DNA of 64,000 nt from CAMPJU01 sp036675265 (GTDB lineage: Bacteria > Pseudomonadota > Gammaproteobacteria > Xanthomonadales > Xanthomonadaceae): the NCBI GenBank assembly GCA_036675265.1, contig JAKFFJ010000051.1, positions 1-64,000 on the forward strand. Reading direction: 5' to 3'. The notes under the pieces are model-generated. The model did not search any database and was not told where the DNA came from. It saw nothing but the letters and a program-made list of their open reading frames with translations. Of this stretch, positions 45,921 through 55,457 are shown one piece after another (position 1 is the first letter of the stretch; every line of letters starts with the position of its first letter). A program made the translations under genes and the position numbers.

Positions 45921-47078
45921 CTAGCGCAGGCAGGCCCCGTCGATTCCCAGCGCGCGCGCGACATCGCCCAGGTCGAACGCGGCCACCGACCGGTCGTCGT
46001 GCACCGCGAACAGCGCGCCATGCGGGAAGCCCGGCGCCGCGGCGGCATGCAGCGCGATGCCGTCGGTCCACGCAACGGTCTCGCCGCTGAAGGAACCGAC
46101 CGGCGCCAGGGTGGCGCGCTCGAACACGTGGAACCTGGTCGTGGGTTGCAGCTGGTCGGCGGCGATCCAGAAGCCCGCAGGCACGCCGTCCTCGCCCAGG
46201 CCGCAATCCCACAGCGCAACGCCTTCGGCTTCCGCACCGAACGCGGTGGCGACGTCGTGCCCGGTGTACGTCCCGTCCAGCCGGTAGACGCGGAGCGTCG
46301 AAGCCGCGGGGGGAAACTCGTCTGCGACCAGCAAGGTGCCGGTGACAGGGTCGCCGGCCAGCGACTCCACCATGTGCAGCATGCCGGCACCCGCGTCGCC
46401 GAACGCGCCGAGGTCGCGCGCGACCAGCGCGCCCGCGCCATCGAAGGAGACGCGATAACGGCGCACCCGCTCGTCGAGCTGGTCGCCCGGGGGCACGACG
46501 TCGAAGTCTTCGCCCAGCATGTAGCTGTCGGTGACGTAGACCTCGAGTTCGCCCGGCGCGACTTCATGCAGCCACAGGCCGTAGGGGCTGCGCAGCCCGG
46601 CGGCGCCGAAGCTGCCCACCGGCTCGAGGCCGGGCAGGCGCAGGACCTGCACGCGGTGCGCATCGCGCTCGACCACGAACAGGTGGTCGCCCCACGCGGC
46701 GATGCCGTTCGGACGCAGGAATTCCCCGGGACGGCGGCCCTTGGCGCCGACGGTACGCAGTCGCTCGCCGGTCAACGCATCGTGGATGACGAGGCGGTGG
46801 CTCGACTTGCCGGTTGCCACGAGCCAAAGGCCCGCGTCCTCGGTGGGCCAGGTGGCCAGCGAGTCCAGCTCGTCCCCCGCGGCGGGCGGGGACACGTAGC
46901 GTTCCGGCACGACCACGCGGGGGACGGCGGGTCGGGCGGGGATGGCCGTGGCCATGTCGCGGGTGGGCCGGGTGGTGCAGGCGGCCAGCATGCTCGCGAG
47001 GAGCACGCCCGCGAGAAGCATGCCCGCGCGGCGCACGCCCGCGGGCAACGGGATCGGAAGGAAGGGAAGCGGACGCAT
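45921..47078 (-). CDS. Lipoprotein with a beta-propeller, phytase/NHL-like
   Basis: The 385-residue product has a lipoprotein signal (LLAGVLLASMLAAC, Cys about residue 34). A propeller follows, with repeated strands such as LWLVATGKSSHRLVIHDALT, RPNGIAAWGDHLFVVERDAH, SPYGLWLHEVAPGELEVYVT and EGVALWDCGLGEDGVPAGFW. The pattern GxWIAADQLQPTTRFHVFER then AWTDGIALH resembles beta-propeller phytases, but I cannot confirm calcium ligands. It should sit in the outer or inner membrane facing the periplasm. The ATG at 47078 is chosen because it begins the signal peptide and lies 30 nt after an AT-rich tract that may be its -10 region. Confidence 0.75.
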   Translation of the reverse strand: MRPLPFLPIPLPAGVRRAGMLLAGVLLASMLAACTTRPTRDMATAIPARPAVPRVVVPERYVSPPAAGDELDSLATWPTEDAGLWLVATGKSSHRLVIHDALTGERLRTVGAKGRRPGEFLRPNGIAAWGDHLFVVERDAHRVQVLRLPGLEPVGSFGAAGLRSPYGLWLHEVAPGELEVYVTDSYMLGEDFDVVPPGDQLDERVRRYRVSFDGAGALVARDLGAFGDAGAGMLHMVESLAGDPVTGTLLVADEFPPAASTLRVYRLDGTYTGHDVATAFGAEAEGVALWDCGLGEDGVPAGFWIAADQLQPTTRFHVFERATLAPVGSFSGETVAWTDGIALHAAAAPGFPHGALFAVHDDRSVAAFDLGDVARALGIDGACLR

Positions 47079-47117
47079 CGCAAAAGTATGCGGGGCGGGT
47101 GTTGCCAAAATATATAT

Positions 47118-47141
47118 ATCGCTTCATCGGCATGAAGCGAT
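47118..47141. promoter_or_regulatory. Perfect 10-bp inverted repeat next to an AT tract
   Basis: The sequence atcgcttcat-cggc-atgaagcgat is a perfect inverted repeat. On the minus strand it is followed at once by atatatatatttt, so it could terminate the upstream GGDEF-EAL transcript, or the tract could be the -10 region of the propeller lipoprotein with the repeat as its operator. On the plus strand it abuts a TTGACA (47141-47146). The repeat is certain; the role is not. Confidence 0.6.
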
Positions 47142-47172
47142 TGACAACGCCGGAGACCCCCGGCAAGCTGGC

Positions 47173-47207
47173 GCCACCATCGAGACCGGCTGAGGGACAG
47201 GCCCTTT
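47173..47207 (+). promoter_or_regulatory. Truncated SAM-I (S-box) riboswitch, 5' half only
   Basis: Bases 47177-47207 read CCATCGAGACCGGCTGAGGG then ACAGGCCCTTTG. This matches the start of the S-box aptamer: the 5' strand of P1, the AUC-x-AGA joining segment, and the P2 5' half with the GAGGGAC...GGCCC core. The expected continuation, the P2 3' strand with GCAACC followed by P3, P4 and the closing P1 strand, is absent. A TTGACA at 47141-47146 is placed as the -35 of the lost leader would be. It can no longer fold as an aptamer. Confidence 0.7.
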
Positions 47208-47280
47208 GGGGGCGCGGGCGTCACCGCCGCGGCACTGCTCGACGACGCGCTGCGCATCGCGCGCGAAGCGCGGGCACCCC
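47208..47280 (+). pseudogene. C-terminal remnant of homoserine dehydrogenase
   Basis: In the frame beginning at 47208 the DNA reads GGAGVTAAALLDDALRIARE followed by ARAP. This resembles the last strand and helix of homoserine dehydrogenases, where the pattern is GAG-x-VTAAGVxADLLR (E. coli ThrA ends similarly). There is no start codon or upstream coding sequence; the fragment is fused to the S-box 5' half. The open frame drifts on to a stop at 47327, inside the 3' end of the opposite-strand GGDEF-EAL gene. Identity rests on a short match from memory, so confidence is moderate. Confidence 0.55.
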
Positions 47281-47283
47281 GGG

Positions 47284-49515
47284 TCAAGGCAGCGCGGAAG
47301 CCTCTGCGGGCACGGATCCCGGCGTGACCGCCCGCGCGAAGTAGCTCTCGATCGGCTCCGGACGGTGCACCGCGTAACCCTGCGCCATGTCCACGCCCAG
47401 CTCGGCCAGGGTCGCCAGCTGCGCCGGCGTTTCCGCGTGCTCGGCGATGCTGCGCTTGTCGAGCACGTGGGCGATGTCGGTGATCGCGCGCACGATCTGC
47501 AGCGACAGGGGCGACTCGTGCATCTCGCGCACGAAGCTGCCGTCGATCTTGAAGTAGTCGACATCCAGCGACCGCAGGTAGCCGAACGAGCAGAAGCCGG
47601 TGCCGAAGTCGTCCAGCGCGAAGCGGCAGCCGCGGGTGCGCATCTGCGAGATGAACCGCTGCGCGCGCGGGATGTCGCGCAATGCGCTGGTCTCGGTGAT
47701 CTCCAGGCAAAGCTTTTCCGGCGGGAAGGCGCTGCGCCGCAGGCGCTCGCTGAGGAACGCGATGAATCCTTCGTCCACGAGCGCCTGGGCCGACAGGTTG
47801 ATGCAGCAGGTGTCGATCCCGCCGGGGTCCGCGTTGCGCTCCAGCCAGCCCAGCGCCAGGTCGATCACGCCGCGGTCGATGCGCACGCCCAGCCGGTAGC
47901 GGTCGGCCGCGGGGAAGAACTGCTCCGGCAGCAGCAGTTGTCCGGTGGCGGGGTCGCGCAGGCGCAGCAACAGCTCGAAGTGGCGCCCGGCGGGCGCGGC
48001 ACCGGGCGGCGGGGCGGCGAGCGGCACGATGGTCTGCCCGTACAGCTGGAAGCTGCGCAGGTCGATCGCGTCGCGCACGCGCACCGCCCAGCGCATCGCG
48101 CGCGTGCGGTCCAGGCGCTCGCCGCCGTCCAGCGCGGCCCGGCAGATCTGGTTGCCGCCCAGTTCCTTGGCCGCGAAGCATGCCGCGTCGGCCTGCGACA
48201 GCAGGCGGGCGAAGTCCTGCTCGCCCTGGAACGGCACCAGGCCGATGCTGGCGGTCACGCCCAGGCTGCGGCCCTCCCATTCGCAGCGATACCCCTCGAT
48301 CGCGCGCATGAAGTGGCGCGCGCGTTCCTCGGCCGCGGCGGGGAGGCAGTTGTGCAGCAGCAGGCCGAATTCGTCGCCGCCGAAATGGCCGACGGCGTCG
48401 CCGGGCCGGAGCGTTGCCTGCAGCACCCCTGCAATGCCACGGATCAGCGCGTCCCCCGCCGCATGGCTGGCGGTGTCGTTGACCAGCTTGAGGTGGTCCA
48501 GGTCGAGGTAGGCCAGCGCCCGCGGCGGCGCGCCCGGGGCCTTGAGCGTCTCGCGCACGACCTGCTCGAAGGCGTTGCGGTTGTGCAGGCCGGTGATCGG
48601 GTCGATGGTCGCATTGCGCAACAGCCGCTGCGCGGCGACACGCCGCTCGTGCGTGGCCAGCGCCAGCGCCAATGGCAACGCGCCGAGCAGGCACAGGAAC
48701 AGCAGCAGCCGCGCGGTATCGAGCGCGCTGGTGGGTACCTCGAAACCGGCCACGCCGAGGCTGGCGAAACTCCCGATCAGCAGGCAGGTGCACAGGATGG
48801 CGCGCGCCGTCCACCACGGCGGGAAGCGCATCGCGCACCAGGCCAGCATCGCCAGCGGCAGCGCGGTCACGCCGAGCGCATAGCTGCCGCCAGCGCTGGC
48901 GGCCCACGCCATCAGCAGGTAGCTGCCGACCAGCAGCACGAGCCACGCGAGCCGCTCGGGTTCGCTGCCGTGCTCGCGATAGGGGTTCTGGCCAACGCGC
49001 ACCGGCCGGGGCCGCAGCAGCAATGCCGGGGTGACCGCCACCACGCCGAGCAGGTCGCCCAGGAACCAGCGCAGCAGCCCGGCGCCCGTGGCACCGGCCT
49101 CCAGCATCCCGGCATAGCGCAAGCCGGCGATGCCGACCACCGCACTGACGGCGGCCAGCACCACGCCGCCCCGCAACACGTCGAGCGCCTGTCCCAGCCC
49201 CATGTGCCCGTGCCGCATGCCGCGCGTGGCGATCCAGCCGCCGGCCACGGTGCCGAGCATGTTGCTGGCCACCGAGAAGGGAACGAAGGCGTCGGGCACC
49301 TTCCCGACCGTCGCGTGGTAGGCCAGCAGCGCCAGTGGCACGAACCACGTGTGCCGCACCCCATGCATCACGGCCCCCGCCAGGCCGACGCCCGCGGCCG
49401 GCCACAGCAACGCGACCGACCCTTCCTGCAGCGGCAGCGCGGAGAACACGCAGCCGATGAAGTAAAGGGCGGCCAGGCCGAAGCCGTGCCACACCGGTGC
49501 CTGCTTCAACTGCAA
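47284..49515 (-). CDS. MASE1-GGDEF-EAL cyclic-di-GMP protein
   Basis: The 743-residue membrane protein begins with a MASE1-like sensor of about eight membrane segments (ALLWPAAGVGLAGAVMHGVR near residue 35). The GGDEF domain has an intact GGDEF motif at 379-383 (AVGHFGGDEFGLLLHNC). The C-terminal EAL domain has LLLRLRDPATGQLLLPEQFF, LCLEITETSALRD, FALDDFGTGFCSFGYLR, YFKIDGSFV and SIAEHAETPAQLATL, so most catalytic residues are kept; the signature itself reads ELL. It may make or degrade c-di-GMP. The start is TTG at 49515 with AGGGGA upstream; the first ATG would remove half the sensor's first helices. Confidence 0.9.
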   Translation of the reverse strand: MQLKQAPVWHGFGLAALYFIGCVFSALPLQEGSVALLWPAAGVGLAGAVMHGVRHTWFVPLALLAYHATVGKVPDAFVPFSVASNMLGTVAGGWIATRGMRHGHMGLGQALDVLRGGVVLAAVSAVVGIAGLRYAGMLEAGATGAGLLRWFLGDLLGVVAVTPALLLRPRPVRVGQNPYREHGSEPERLAWLVLLVGSYLLMAWAASAGGSYALGVTALPLAMLAWCAMRFPPWWTARAILCTCLLIGSFASLGVAGFEVPTSALDTARLLLFLCLLGALPLALALATHERRVAAQRLLRNATIDPITGLHNRNAFEQVVRETLKAPGAPPRALAYLDLDHLKLVNDTASHAAGDALIRGIAGVLQATLRPGDAVGHFGGDEFGLLLHNCLPAAAEERARHFMRAIEGYRCEWEGRSLGVTASIGLVPFQGEQDFARLLSQADAACFAAKELGGNQICRAALDGGERLDRTRAMRWAVRVRDAIDLRSFQLYGQTIVPLAAPPPGAAPAGRHFELLLRLRDPATGQLLLPEQFFPAADRYRLGVRIDRGVIDLALGWLERNADPGGIDTCCINLSAQALVDEGFIAFLSERLRRSAFPPEKLCLEITETSALRDIPRAQRFISQMRTRGCRFALDDFGTGFCSFGYLRSLDVDYFKIDGSFVREMHESPLSLQIVRAITDIAHVLDKRSIAEHAETPAQLATLAELGVDMAQGYAVHRPEPIESYFARAVTPGSVPAEASALP

Positions 49516-49596
49516 CGTCGTCCCCTGGCCGATGCGTGCAGGAGGCCGAGCATACGCCCGGCGCCGGGGCCAGCGTTAGCCGCCGGCGCGACGGTG

Positions 49597-52590
49597 TCAG
49601 GCAGGGGTGCCCAGGGCCGCGTCGATGTCGCTGGCGCGCACCGCGGCCCAGCCGTCGCCGCCTTCCTCGTCGACCTGCTGCGCGGCACGCGCCGCCAGGT
49701 CCACGGCGTTTTCCCACCCCAGGCGCCCGCGACGGTCGCGCATGAGGGGGAATTCCGCCAGGCCCACCGATGCGGTGGCGGCCAGCGATGCGTCGCCGAC
49801 CTGGTAGGGCTGCGCCGACACCGCCGTGCGCACGCGTTCGCCCATCACCGCGAGTTGCTGGCTGGCCATCGGCCTGAACACGAGCAGGAACGCGTGGTCG
49901 CCCCAGCGGGCCACGTAGTCGCCGCTGCGCACGAGCCCGTCGAGGACCTGGGCGATGCGCCGGAGCAGGACATCGGTCGCGTCGCGGCCGTGCGTCCGTG
50001 CCAGCGCGTCGAATCCGTCGATCGAGACCAGTGCGAACACCATCGCCTCGCCCTGGTGGGCGCCATGCTCGCCCTCCCGGTCGTAATGGGCCAGGTCCGC
50101 CGGCAACTGGTTGGCCAGGTAGCGGCGGTTGCGCAGCCCGGTCAGCAGGTCGGTCTGGCTGGCTTCCTCGAACCGGTGGTTGGCCACTTCCAGCGCCTCG
50201 GTCCGCTGCTGCACCTGGCGCTGCAGCACATGGCGCTGGCGGCGGTAGCGATGCTGCTGGTAGCGGTAGCCCGCGAACACCAGCGTCGCCGCCAGCACCG
50301 CCAGCAACCCCAGGAACAGCGAGGTCTCGTGGAAGCGCGGACGGATCGCGAACGGCAGCACGGCAGTCGACGGGCCGGCGATCCCCGCGTTGTTGCGACC
50401 GCGGACCTCGAAGGCATACCGCCCGGGGGGCAGGTTGGTGTAACGGGCGCTGCGTACGAGCGGGTCCGCGTTGCGCCATGCGCGGTCGTAGCCCCGGAGC
50501 CGGTATTCGACGCGGATGCTCTTGGGATCCTGGAAGCTGAGCACGGTGAACTCGAACGACAGGTCGCGCGCGTCGGCGGGCATCGTGGTGCCTGCGAGCG
50601 CATGGGCGGCCAGCCAGTGTTCCCCTGCCTGCACGCGCTCGATCGCGACGGTGGGCGGCACGGCGTTCTTTTCGATGTCGTCCGTGTCCAGCGCGACCAC
50701 GCCATCGCGCGAGGGCAACCACAGCGTGTCGCCGTCGCGGAATCCCTTCGAGTTGCCGGCGCCGTTGCAGCAGAACCCCTGCTGGCCGCTGAGCGGGTCA
50801 CCGCGTTCGTTGAGCAGCATCTCGCCGCGCACGCGCGCGATGCGGCCCGTCGCGAATGGATGGAGGTCCGCCAGCGGGATGCGCGCGATGCCGCGGATGC
50901 CCGCGGCCCACAGGTCGCCCTCGTGCTCGGTGAGGAAGAAGGCGGAGTTCGCCGGCACGCCCTGCGCGTCGCCGAGCGCGTGCCAGCGGCCGCCGTCCAG
51001 GAAGTAGAGGGTCTCGGTCAGCGTGGCGAGCACCAGGCGACCGTCCGCAAGTTGCGTCGCTGCAGTGACGTCCAGGCCCGCCGGCAGCCCGGCGTCCAGG
51101 CCGAACGGCTCGAAGCGGTCGCCGCGCAACTCGAACACGCCGCCCTGCGTGGTCACGAGCACGCGCCCGGCCGCGTCGCGGAAGAAGAAGCGCGCCCGGC
51201 TGTCGGCCAGCCCTTCCGCGACGCCGTAGTGGCGCAGGCCGGCGCCTGCGTCGCCCCGCGGGAGCGTGTAAACGCCTTCGGTGGTCACGAACCAGAGCGT
51301 GCCGTCGGTTTCCCGGACGATGCCGTTGACCTGGGCAGTGTCCATCGGGGCGAACAGCGCGGGGCGGCGCACTGTCCCGGCGTCGCCGCCAGCGTGTTCG
51401 AGCACGGCCAGGCCGCGGCGCGTGCCGATCCAGAGGCGGTCCGGTTCGGCGAGCAGGTTGTAGCCCAGCGGGTGGGGCAGCCGGGATCCCGGCACCACCT
51501 GCCGGAACCGGCCGTCCTCCAGCACGCTGACGCCGTCGTTGGTGCCTACCCAGGTCCGGTCGGCCACCGGGTCCCTCGCGAGTGACCAGACGATGCGCTC
51601 GTGCAGCCCCTCCGCGACGCTGTAGCGGCGCGTCCACCCGTTCCACAGGCGGGTGAGCCCTTCCCACTGGCTGCCCAGCCACAGGTTGCCCTCGCGGTCC
51701 TCGAAGGCCACGCGCAGGCCCTCGATGCCGCCGGGACCCGCCGCCGCCACGAACTCGGTCAGGCGGCCATCGTTGATGCGCGCCAGGCCTGGATCACCGC
51801 CGACCCACAGGTTGCCGTCGCTGTCCGGGTACAGCAGGTCGAGCGCATCGCCGGCCAGCTGCGGCGCGCCGGGCAGGCGCCGCCACCCGTCGCTGGCATG
51901 CACGAACAGTCCCGCCGTGGTGGCCGCCCAGACACGGCCTTGCGCCGAGACCAGCCGGTTCACCACGGCCAGCCGCGCGTCTTCCGGAAGGTGGAATGCC
52001 TGCCAGCCACCGGGGCCGCGGCGATGCACCGCGCCACGCGCGCCCACCCAGACCGCGTCGCCCGTGGCCAGCAACGCGTGGGCGCGCACCGGGGCGCCGT
52101 CCACGGGATGGAGCACGCCCGCGCGCGCCTCGAACAGCCCCGAGGTCGTGGCGACCCAGATCGTGCCGCCCGGGCCTTCGGCGAACGCCTGCACGCTCGG
52201 CGCCGGCCAGCGGTCGTCGTCGGCCGCGGGCACCGCCTGGAATCCGTTGCCGTCGTGGACGGCGACGCCCTTGTAGGTGCCGATCCAGAGCCGGCCGTCC
52301 GAGGCGGCGAGCAGGGCTTCGACCCAGATCCCGGGCAGCGCGGGCTCGGTGGCGGGCGTGTAGTTGGTGAAGCGAACCCCGTCGAAGCGCGCCAGGCCGG
52401 ACTGCGTGCCGGCCCACAGGTAGCCGTCGCGGTCCTGGGCAATGGCCAGGGCGCTGATCTGCGGCAGGCCCTCCTGGATGGACCAGTTGTCCCGGACGTA
52501 ATGGTGGAACGCCTTGTCCGGCTCGAGCGCAACGAGGGGCCGTGGCGCGAGCCACAGCAACAACGCCACCACCGCGGCCGCGACCCGCAT
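49597..52590 (-). CDS. Periplasmic propeller sensor with degenerate GGDEF domain
   Basis: The 997-residue protein has a signal peptide (AAVVALLLWLAPRPLVALEP) and two seven-bladed type propellers of 'two-component regulator' repeats (ALAIAQDRDGYLWAGTQSGL, ALLAASDGRLWIGTYKGVAV and many similar). A Y_Y_Y domain follows (IRVEYRLRGYDRAWRNADPL, YTNLPPGRYAFEVRGRNNAG), then a membrane segment (LFLGLLAVLAATLVFAGYRY), a coiled coil and a C-terminal GGDEF-like domain. That domain starts TDLLTGLRNRRYLANQLP but its active-site loop is RWGDHAFLLVF (residues 895-905), so GG(D/E)EF is lost. It is therefore unlikely to make c-di-GMP; GTP binding or partner control is possible. Confidence 0.9.
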   Translation of the reverse strand: MRVAAAVVALLLWLAPRPLVALEPDKAFHHYVRDNWSIQEGLPQISALAIAQDRDGYLWAGTQSGLARFDGVRFTNYTPATEPALPGIWVEALLAASDGRLWIGTYKGVAVHDGNGFQAVPAADDDRWPAPSVQAFAEGPGGTIWVATTSGLFEARAGVLHPVDGAPVRAHALLATGDAVWVGARGAVHRRGPGGWQAFHLPEDARLAVVNRLVSAQGRVWAATTAGLFVHASDGWRRLPGAPQLAGDALDLLYPDSDGNLWVGGDPGLARINDGRLTEFVAAAGPGGIEGLRVAFEDREGNLWLGSQWEGLTRLWNGWTRRYSVAEGLHERIVWSLARDPVADRTWVGTNDGVSVLEDGRFRQVVPGSRLPHPLGYNLLAEPDRLWIGTRRGLAVLEHAGGDAGTVRRPALFAPMDTAQVNGIVRETDGTLWFVTTEGVYTLPRGDAGAGLRHYGVAEGLADSRARFFFRDAAGRVLVTTQGGVFELRGDRFEPFGLDAGLPAGLDVTAATQLADGRLVLATLTETLYFLDGGRWHALGDAQGVPANSAFFLTEHEGDLWAAGIRGIARIPLADLHPFATGRIARVRGEMLLNERGDPLSGQQGFCCNGAGNSKGFRDGDTLWLPSRDGVVALDTDDIEKNAVPPTVAIERVQAGEHWLAAHALAGTTMPADARDLSFEFTVLSFQDPKSIRVEYRLRGYDRAWRNADPLVRSARYTNLPPGRYAFEVRGRNNAGIAGPSTAVLPFAIRPRFHETSLFLGLLAVLAATLVFAGYRYQQHRYRRQRHVLQRQVQQRTEALEVANHRFEEASQTDLLTGLRNRRYLANQLPADLAHYDREGEHGAHQGEAMVFALVSIDGFDALARTHGRDATDVLLRRIAQVLDGLVRSGDYVARWGDHAFLLVFRPMASQQLAVMGERVRTAVSAQPYQVGDASLAATASVGLAEFPLMRDRRGRLGWENAVDLAARAAQQVDEEGGDGWAAVRASDIDAALGTPA

Positions 52591-52637
52591 CAGCTTTCCC
52601 CGGAAAAAGCTGTCCCCCCGCCGGCGTTATAGCACCG

Positions 52638-54020
<1,383 letters not shown>

Positions 54021-54080
54021 GGGAACCCGCGCGTGGTGCAAGAATGACCCGCCATTGTATTCCCGGAGTCCAGGCAGTCC

Positions 54081-54326
54081 GTGCCCGAGTTCATCCTTTT
54101 CCAGCGCGACGACTGCCACCTCTGCGACCTCGCCCTGGCGGAGCTGGCCAGGGCGCGCGCGCCGGAGTTCGCAAGCGTGTTCATCGACGGCGACGCCCGC
54201 CTGGAAACGCGCTACGGGACGCGCGTCCCCGTCCTGCGCGACACCCGCGACGGCCGGGAGCTCGAATGGCCGTTCGATGCGCGGCGGCTCGTCGCCTGGC
54301 TCGACGCGCCAGCCCTGCCGGGCTAG
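54081..54326 (+). CDS. Small glutaredoxin-family thioredoxin-fold protein
   Basis: The 81-residue protein (start GTG at 54081) has the thioredoxin-like beginning FILFQRDDCHLCDLALAELA with the CxxC motif Cys-His-Leu-Cys at about residues 12-15, then FIDGDARLETRYGTRVPVLR, where the cis-Pro (VPVL) supports the fold (DUF836/glutaredoxin-2-like). It ends PFDARRLVAWLDAPALPG. It probably serves thiol-disulfide exchange in the cytoplasm. Its stop codon overlaps the convergent yceI stop by 4 bp. Confidence 0.85.
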   Translation: MPEFILFQRDDCHLCDLALAELARARAPEFASVFIDGDARLETRYGTRVPVLRDTRDGRELEWPFDARRLVAWLDAPALPG

Positions 54327-54877
54327 TCCGGCTGCAGCACCACGCGGGCGCTGACCGCGATCGCGTCGGGCAGCACCGTGGTGTCCGCCCAGTCGCCGCC
54401 GCCGACGCCGAACCGCGTGCGGGACACCGAAGCGCGCGCCTCCAGGACCGGCCGCTTCCCGGGATGCCACCGGAGCCTCAACGTCACCGGGGCGCGTACC
54501 CCGCGCAGCTCGAGCATCCCTTCGGCCAGGTACCGGCCGTCGCCGAGCGGGCGGAAACCGGCGGCGGTGTAGCGCGCAACGGGAAAGCGCGACACGGCCA
54601 GGAACGCGGCGTCGCGCAGCATGTCGTCTCGCTCGGCACTGCCGGTATCGGCGCCGGCGAGCGGCACGACGACGTCCAGGCGGGCGTCGCCGGGGCGAGC
54701 CGGGTCGAAGGCGAGCGTCGTGCGGAACCCGGGAAACCGGCCGGAGAAGACTTCGCCGTCGTATTCGCCCGCGAACGCCAGCGTGGAGCCGGGGGCCTGC
54801 GTGTAGTCGGCAGCCAGCACGCCGGGCGACAGCAGCGCTGCAACGACGATGCAGGCCCAGGCGATCGGCCTAGCCAT
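54323..54877 (-). CDS. YceI-family periplasmic protein (first copy)
   Basis: The 184-residue product has a signal peptide (MARPIAWACIVVAALLSPGV) and a YceI lipocalin-like barrel (YTQAPGSTLAFAGEYDGEVF, FPGFRTTLAFDPARPGDARL, AVSRFPVARYTAAGFRPLGD, ELRGVRAPVTLRLRW). YceI proteins bind isoprenoid or amphiphilic molecules in the periplasm. It is the last gene of a YceI-b561-YceI operon and overlaps the cytochrome gene by 8 bp (ATGGCTAG). An ATG at 54892 is an alternative start. Confidence 0.88.
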   Translation of the reverse strand: MARPIAWACIVVAALLSPGVLAADYTQAPGSTLAFAGEYDGEVFSGRFPGFRTTLAFDPARPGDARLDVVVPLAGADTGSAERDDMLRDAAFLAVSRFPVARYTAAGFRPLGDGRYLAEGMLELRGVRAPVTLRLRWHPGKRPVLEARASVSRTRFGVGGGDWADTTVLPDAIAVSARVVLQPD

Positions 54878-55457
54878 CGCGGTCGCCTTCATCGAGCCAG
54901 CCGCGAGGCAGCATCCGCGCCAGCGTCGCGTCGCCGCGGAACAGGTGGTGCCACAGCGCCGCGGCGACATGGGCCAGCACGACGACGGCCAGCACCACGA
55001 ACAGCGTCTCGTGCAGGTCGTGCAGCGTCCCGGCGAGTCCCTCGTCCGGGCCAACCAGCTTCGGCACCGCGAACTGCCCGAACCATTCCAGCGGGCGCAG
55101 GCCGCTCGCGGAGTCGTACAGCCACCCGGACAGGGGCATGGCCAACACCAGTGCATACAGTACGCCATGGGTGGCGCCGGCTGCGATGCGTTGCGCGCGG
55201 GGCAGGCCCGGGACAGGCGGAGGCGCCCCTGCGTAGAGCCGCCATCCCAGGCGCACGGCGACCAGGGCCAGCACCAGCAGCCCGGTCGACTTGTGCAGGT
55301 CGTACACCCAGAACCATTTCGGCGAGCGCGGCAAGGCGTCGAGGCTCAGGCCGATGACGGCCATCACGACGACGAGCAGCGCGATCGCCCAGTGCAGCGC
55401 CTGGCTGACCGGGCCCCAGCGCTCGCGATTGCGCAGCCGGGCACCCGGGCCGGTCAT
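54870..55457 (-). CDS. Cytochrome b561 family membrane protein
   Basis: The 195-residue protein has four membrane segments. Haem-ligand histidines lie in VSQALHWAIALLVVVMAVIG, YDLHKSTGLLVLALVAVRLG, GATHGVLYALVLAMPLSGWL and LHDLHETLFVVLAVVVLAHV. This is the YceJ/YodB-type b561 domain that carries electrons from the quinone pool or to periplasmic partners. The gene lies between two YceI genes and overlaps both, by 4 bp with the upstream one and 8 bp with the downstream one. Confidence 0.92.
   Translation of the reverse strand: MTGPGARLRNRERWGPVSQALHWAIALLVVVMAVIGLSLDALPRSPKWFWVYDLHKSTGLLVLALVAVRLGWRLYAGAPPPVPGLPRAQRIAAGATHGVLYALVLAMPLSGWLYDSASGLRPLEWFGQFAVPKLVGPDEGLAGTLHDLHETLFVVLAVVVLAHVAAALWHHLFRGDATLARMLPRGWLDEGDRDG

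Noticed and set aside
46942..47193. An 83-residue plus-strand frame over the lipoprotein start
   Set aside because: It is antisense to a real lipoprotein gene, has no ribosome-binding site and reads through the inverted repeat.
47158..47212. A circularly permuted SAM-I riboswitch, using ccccc/ggggg as closing stem with GGCAA upstream
   Set aside because: Only 11 nt separate GGCAA from the P1 strand, too short for P3 and P4; a truncated aptamer plus gene remnant explains the bases better.
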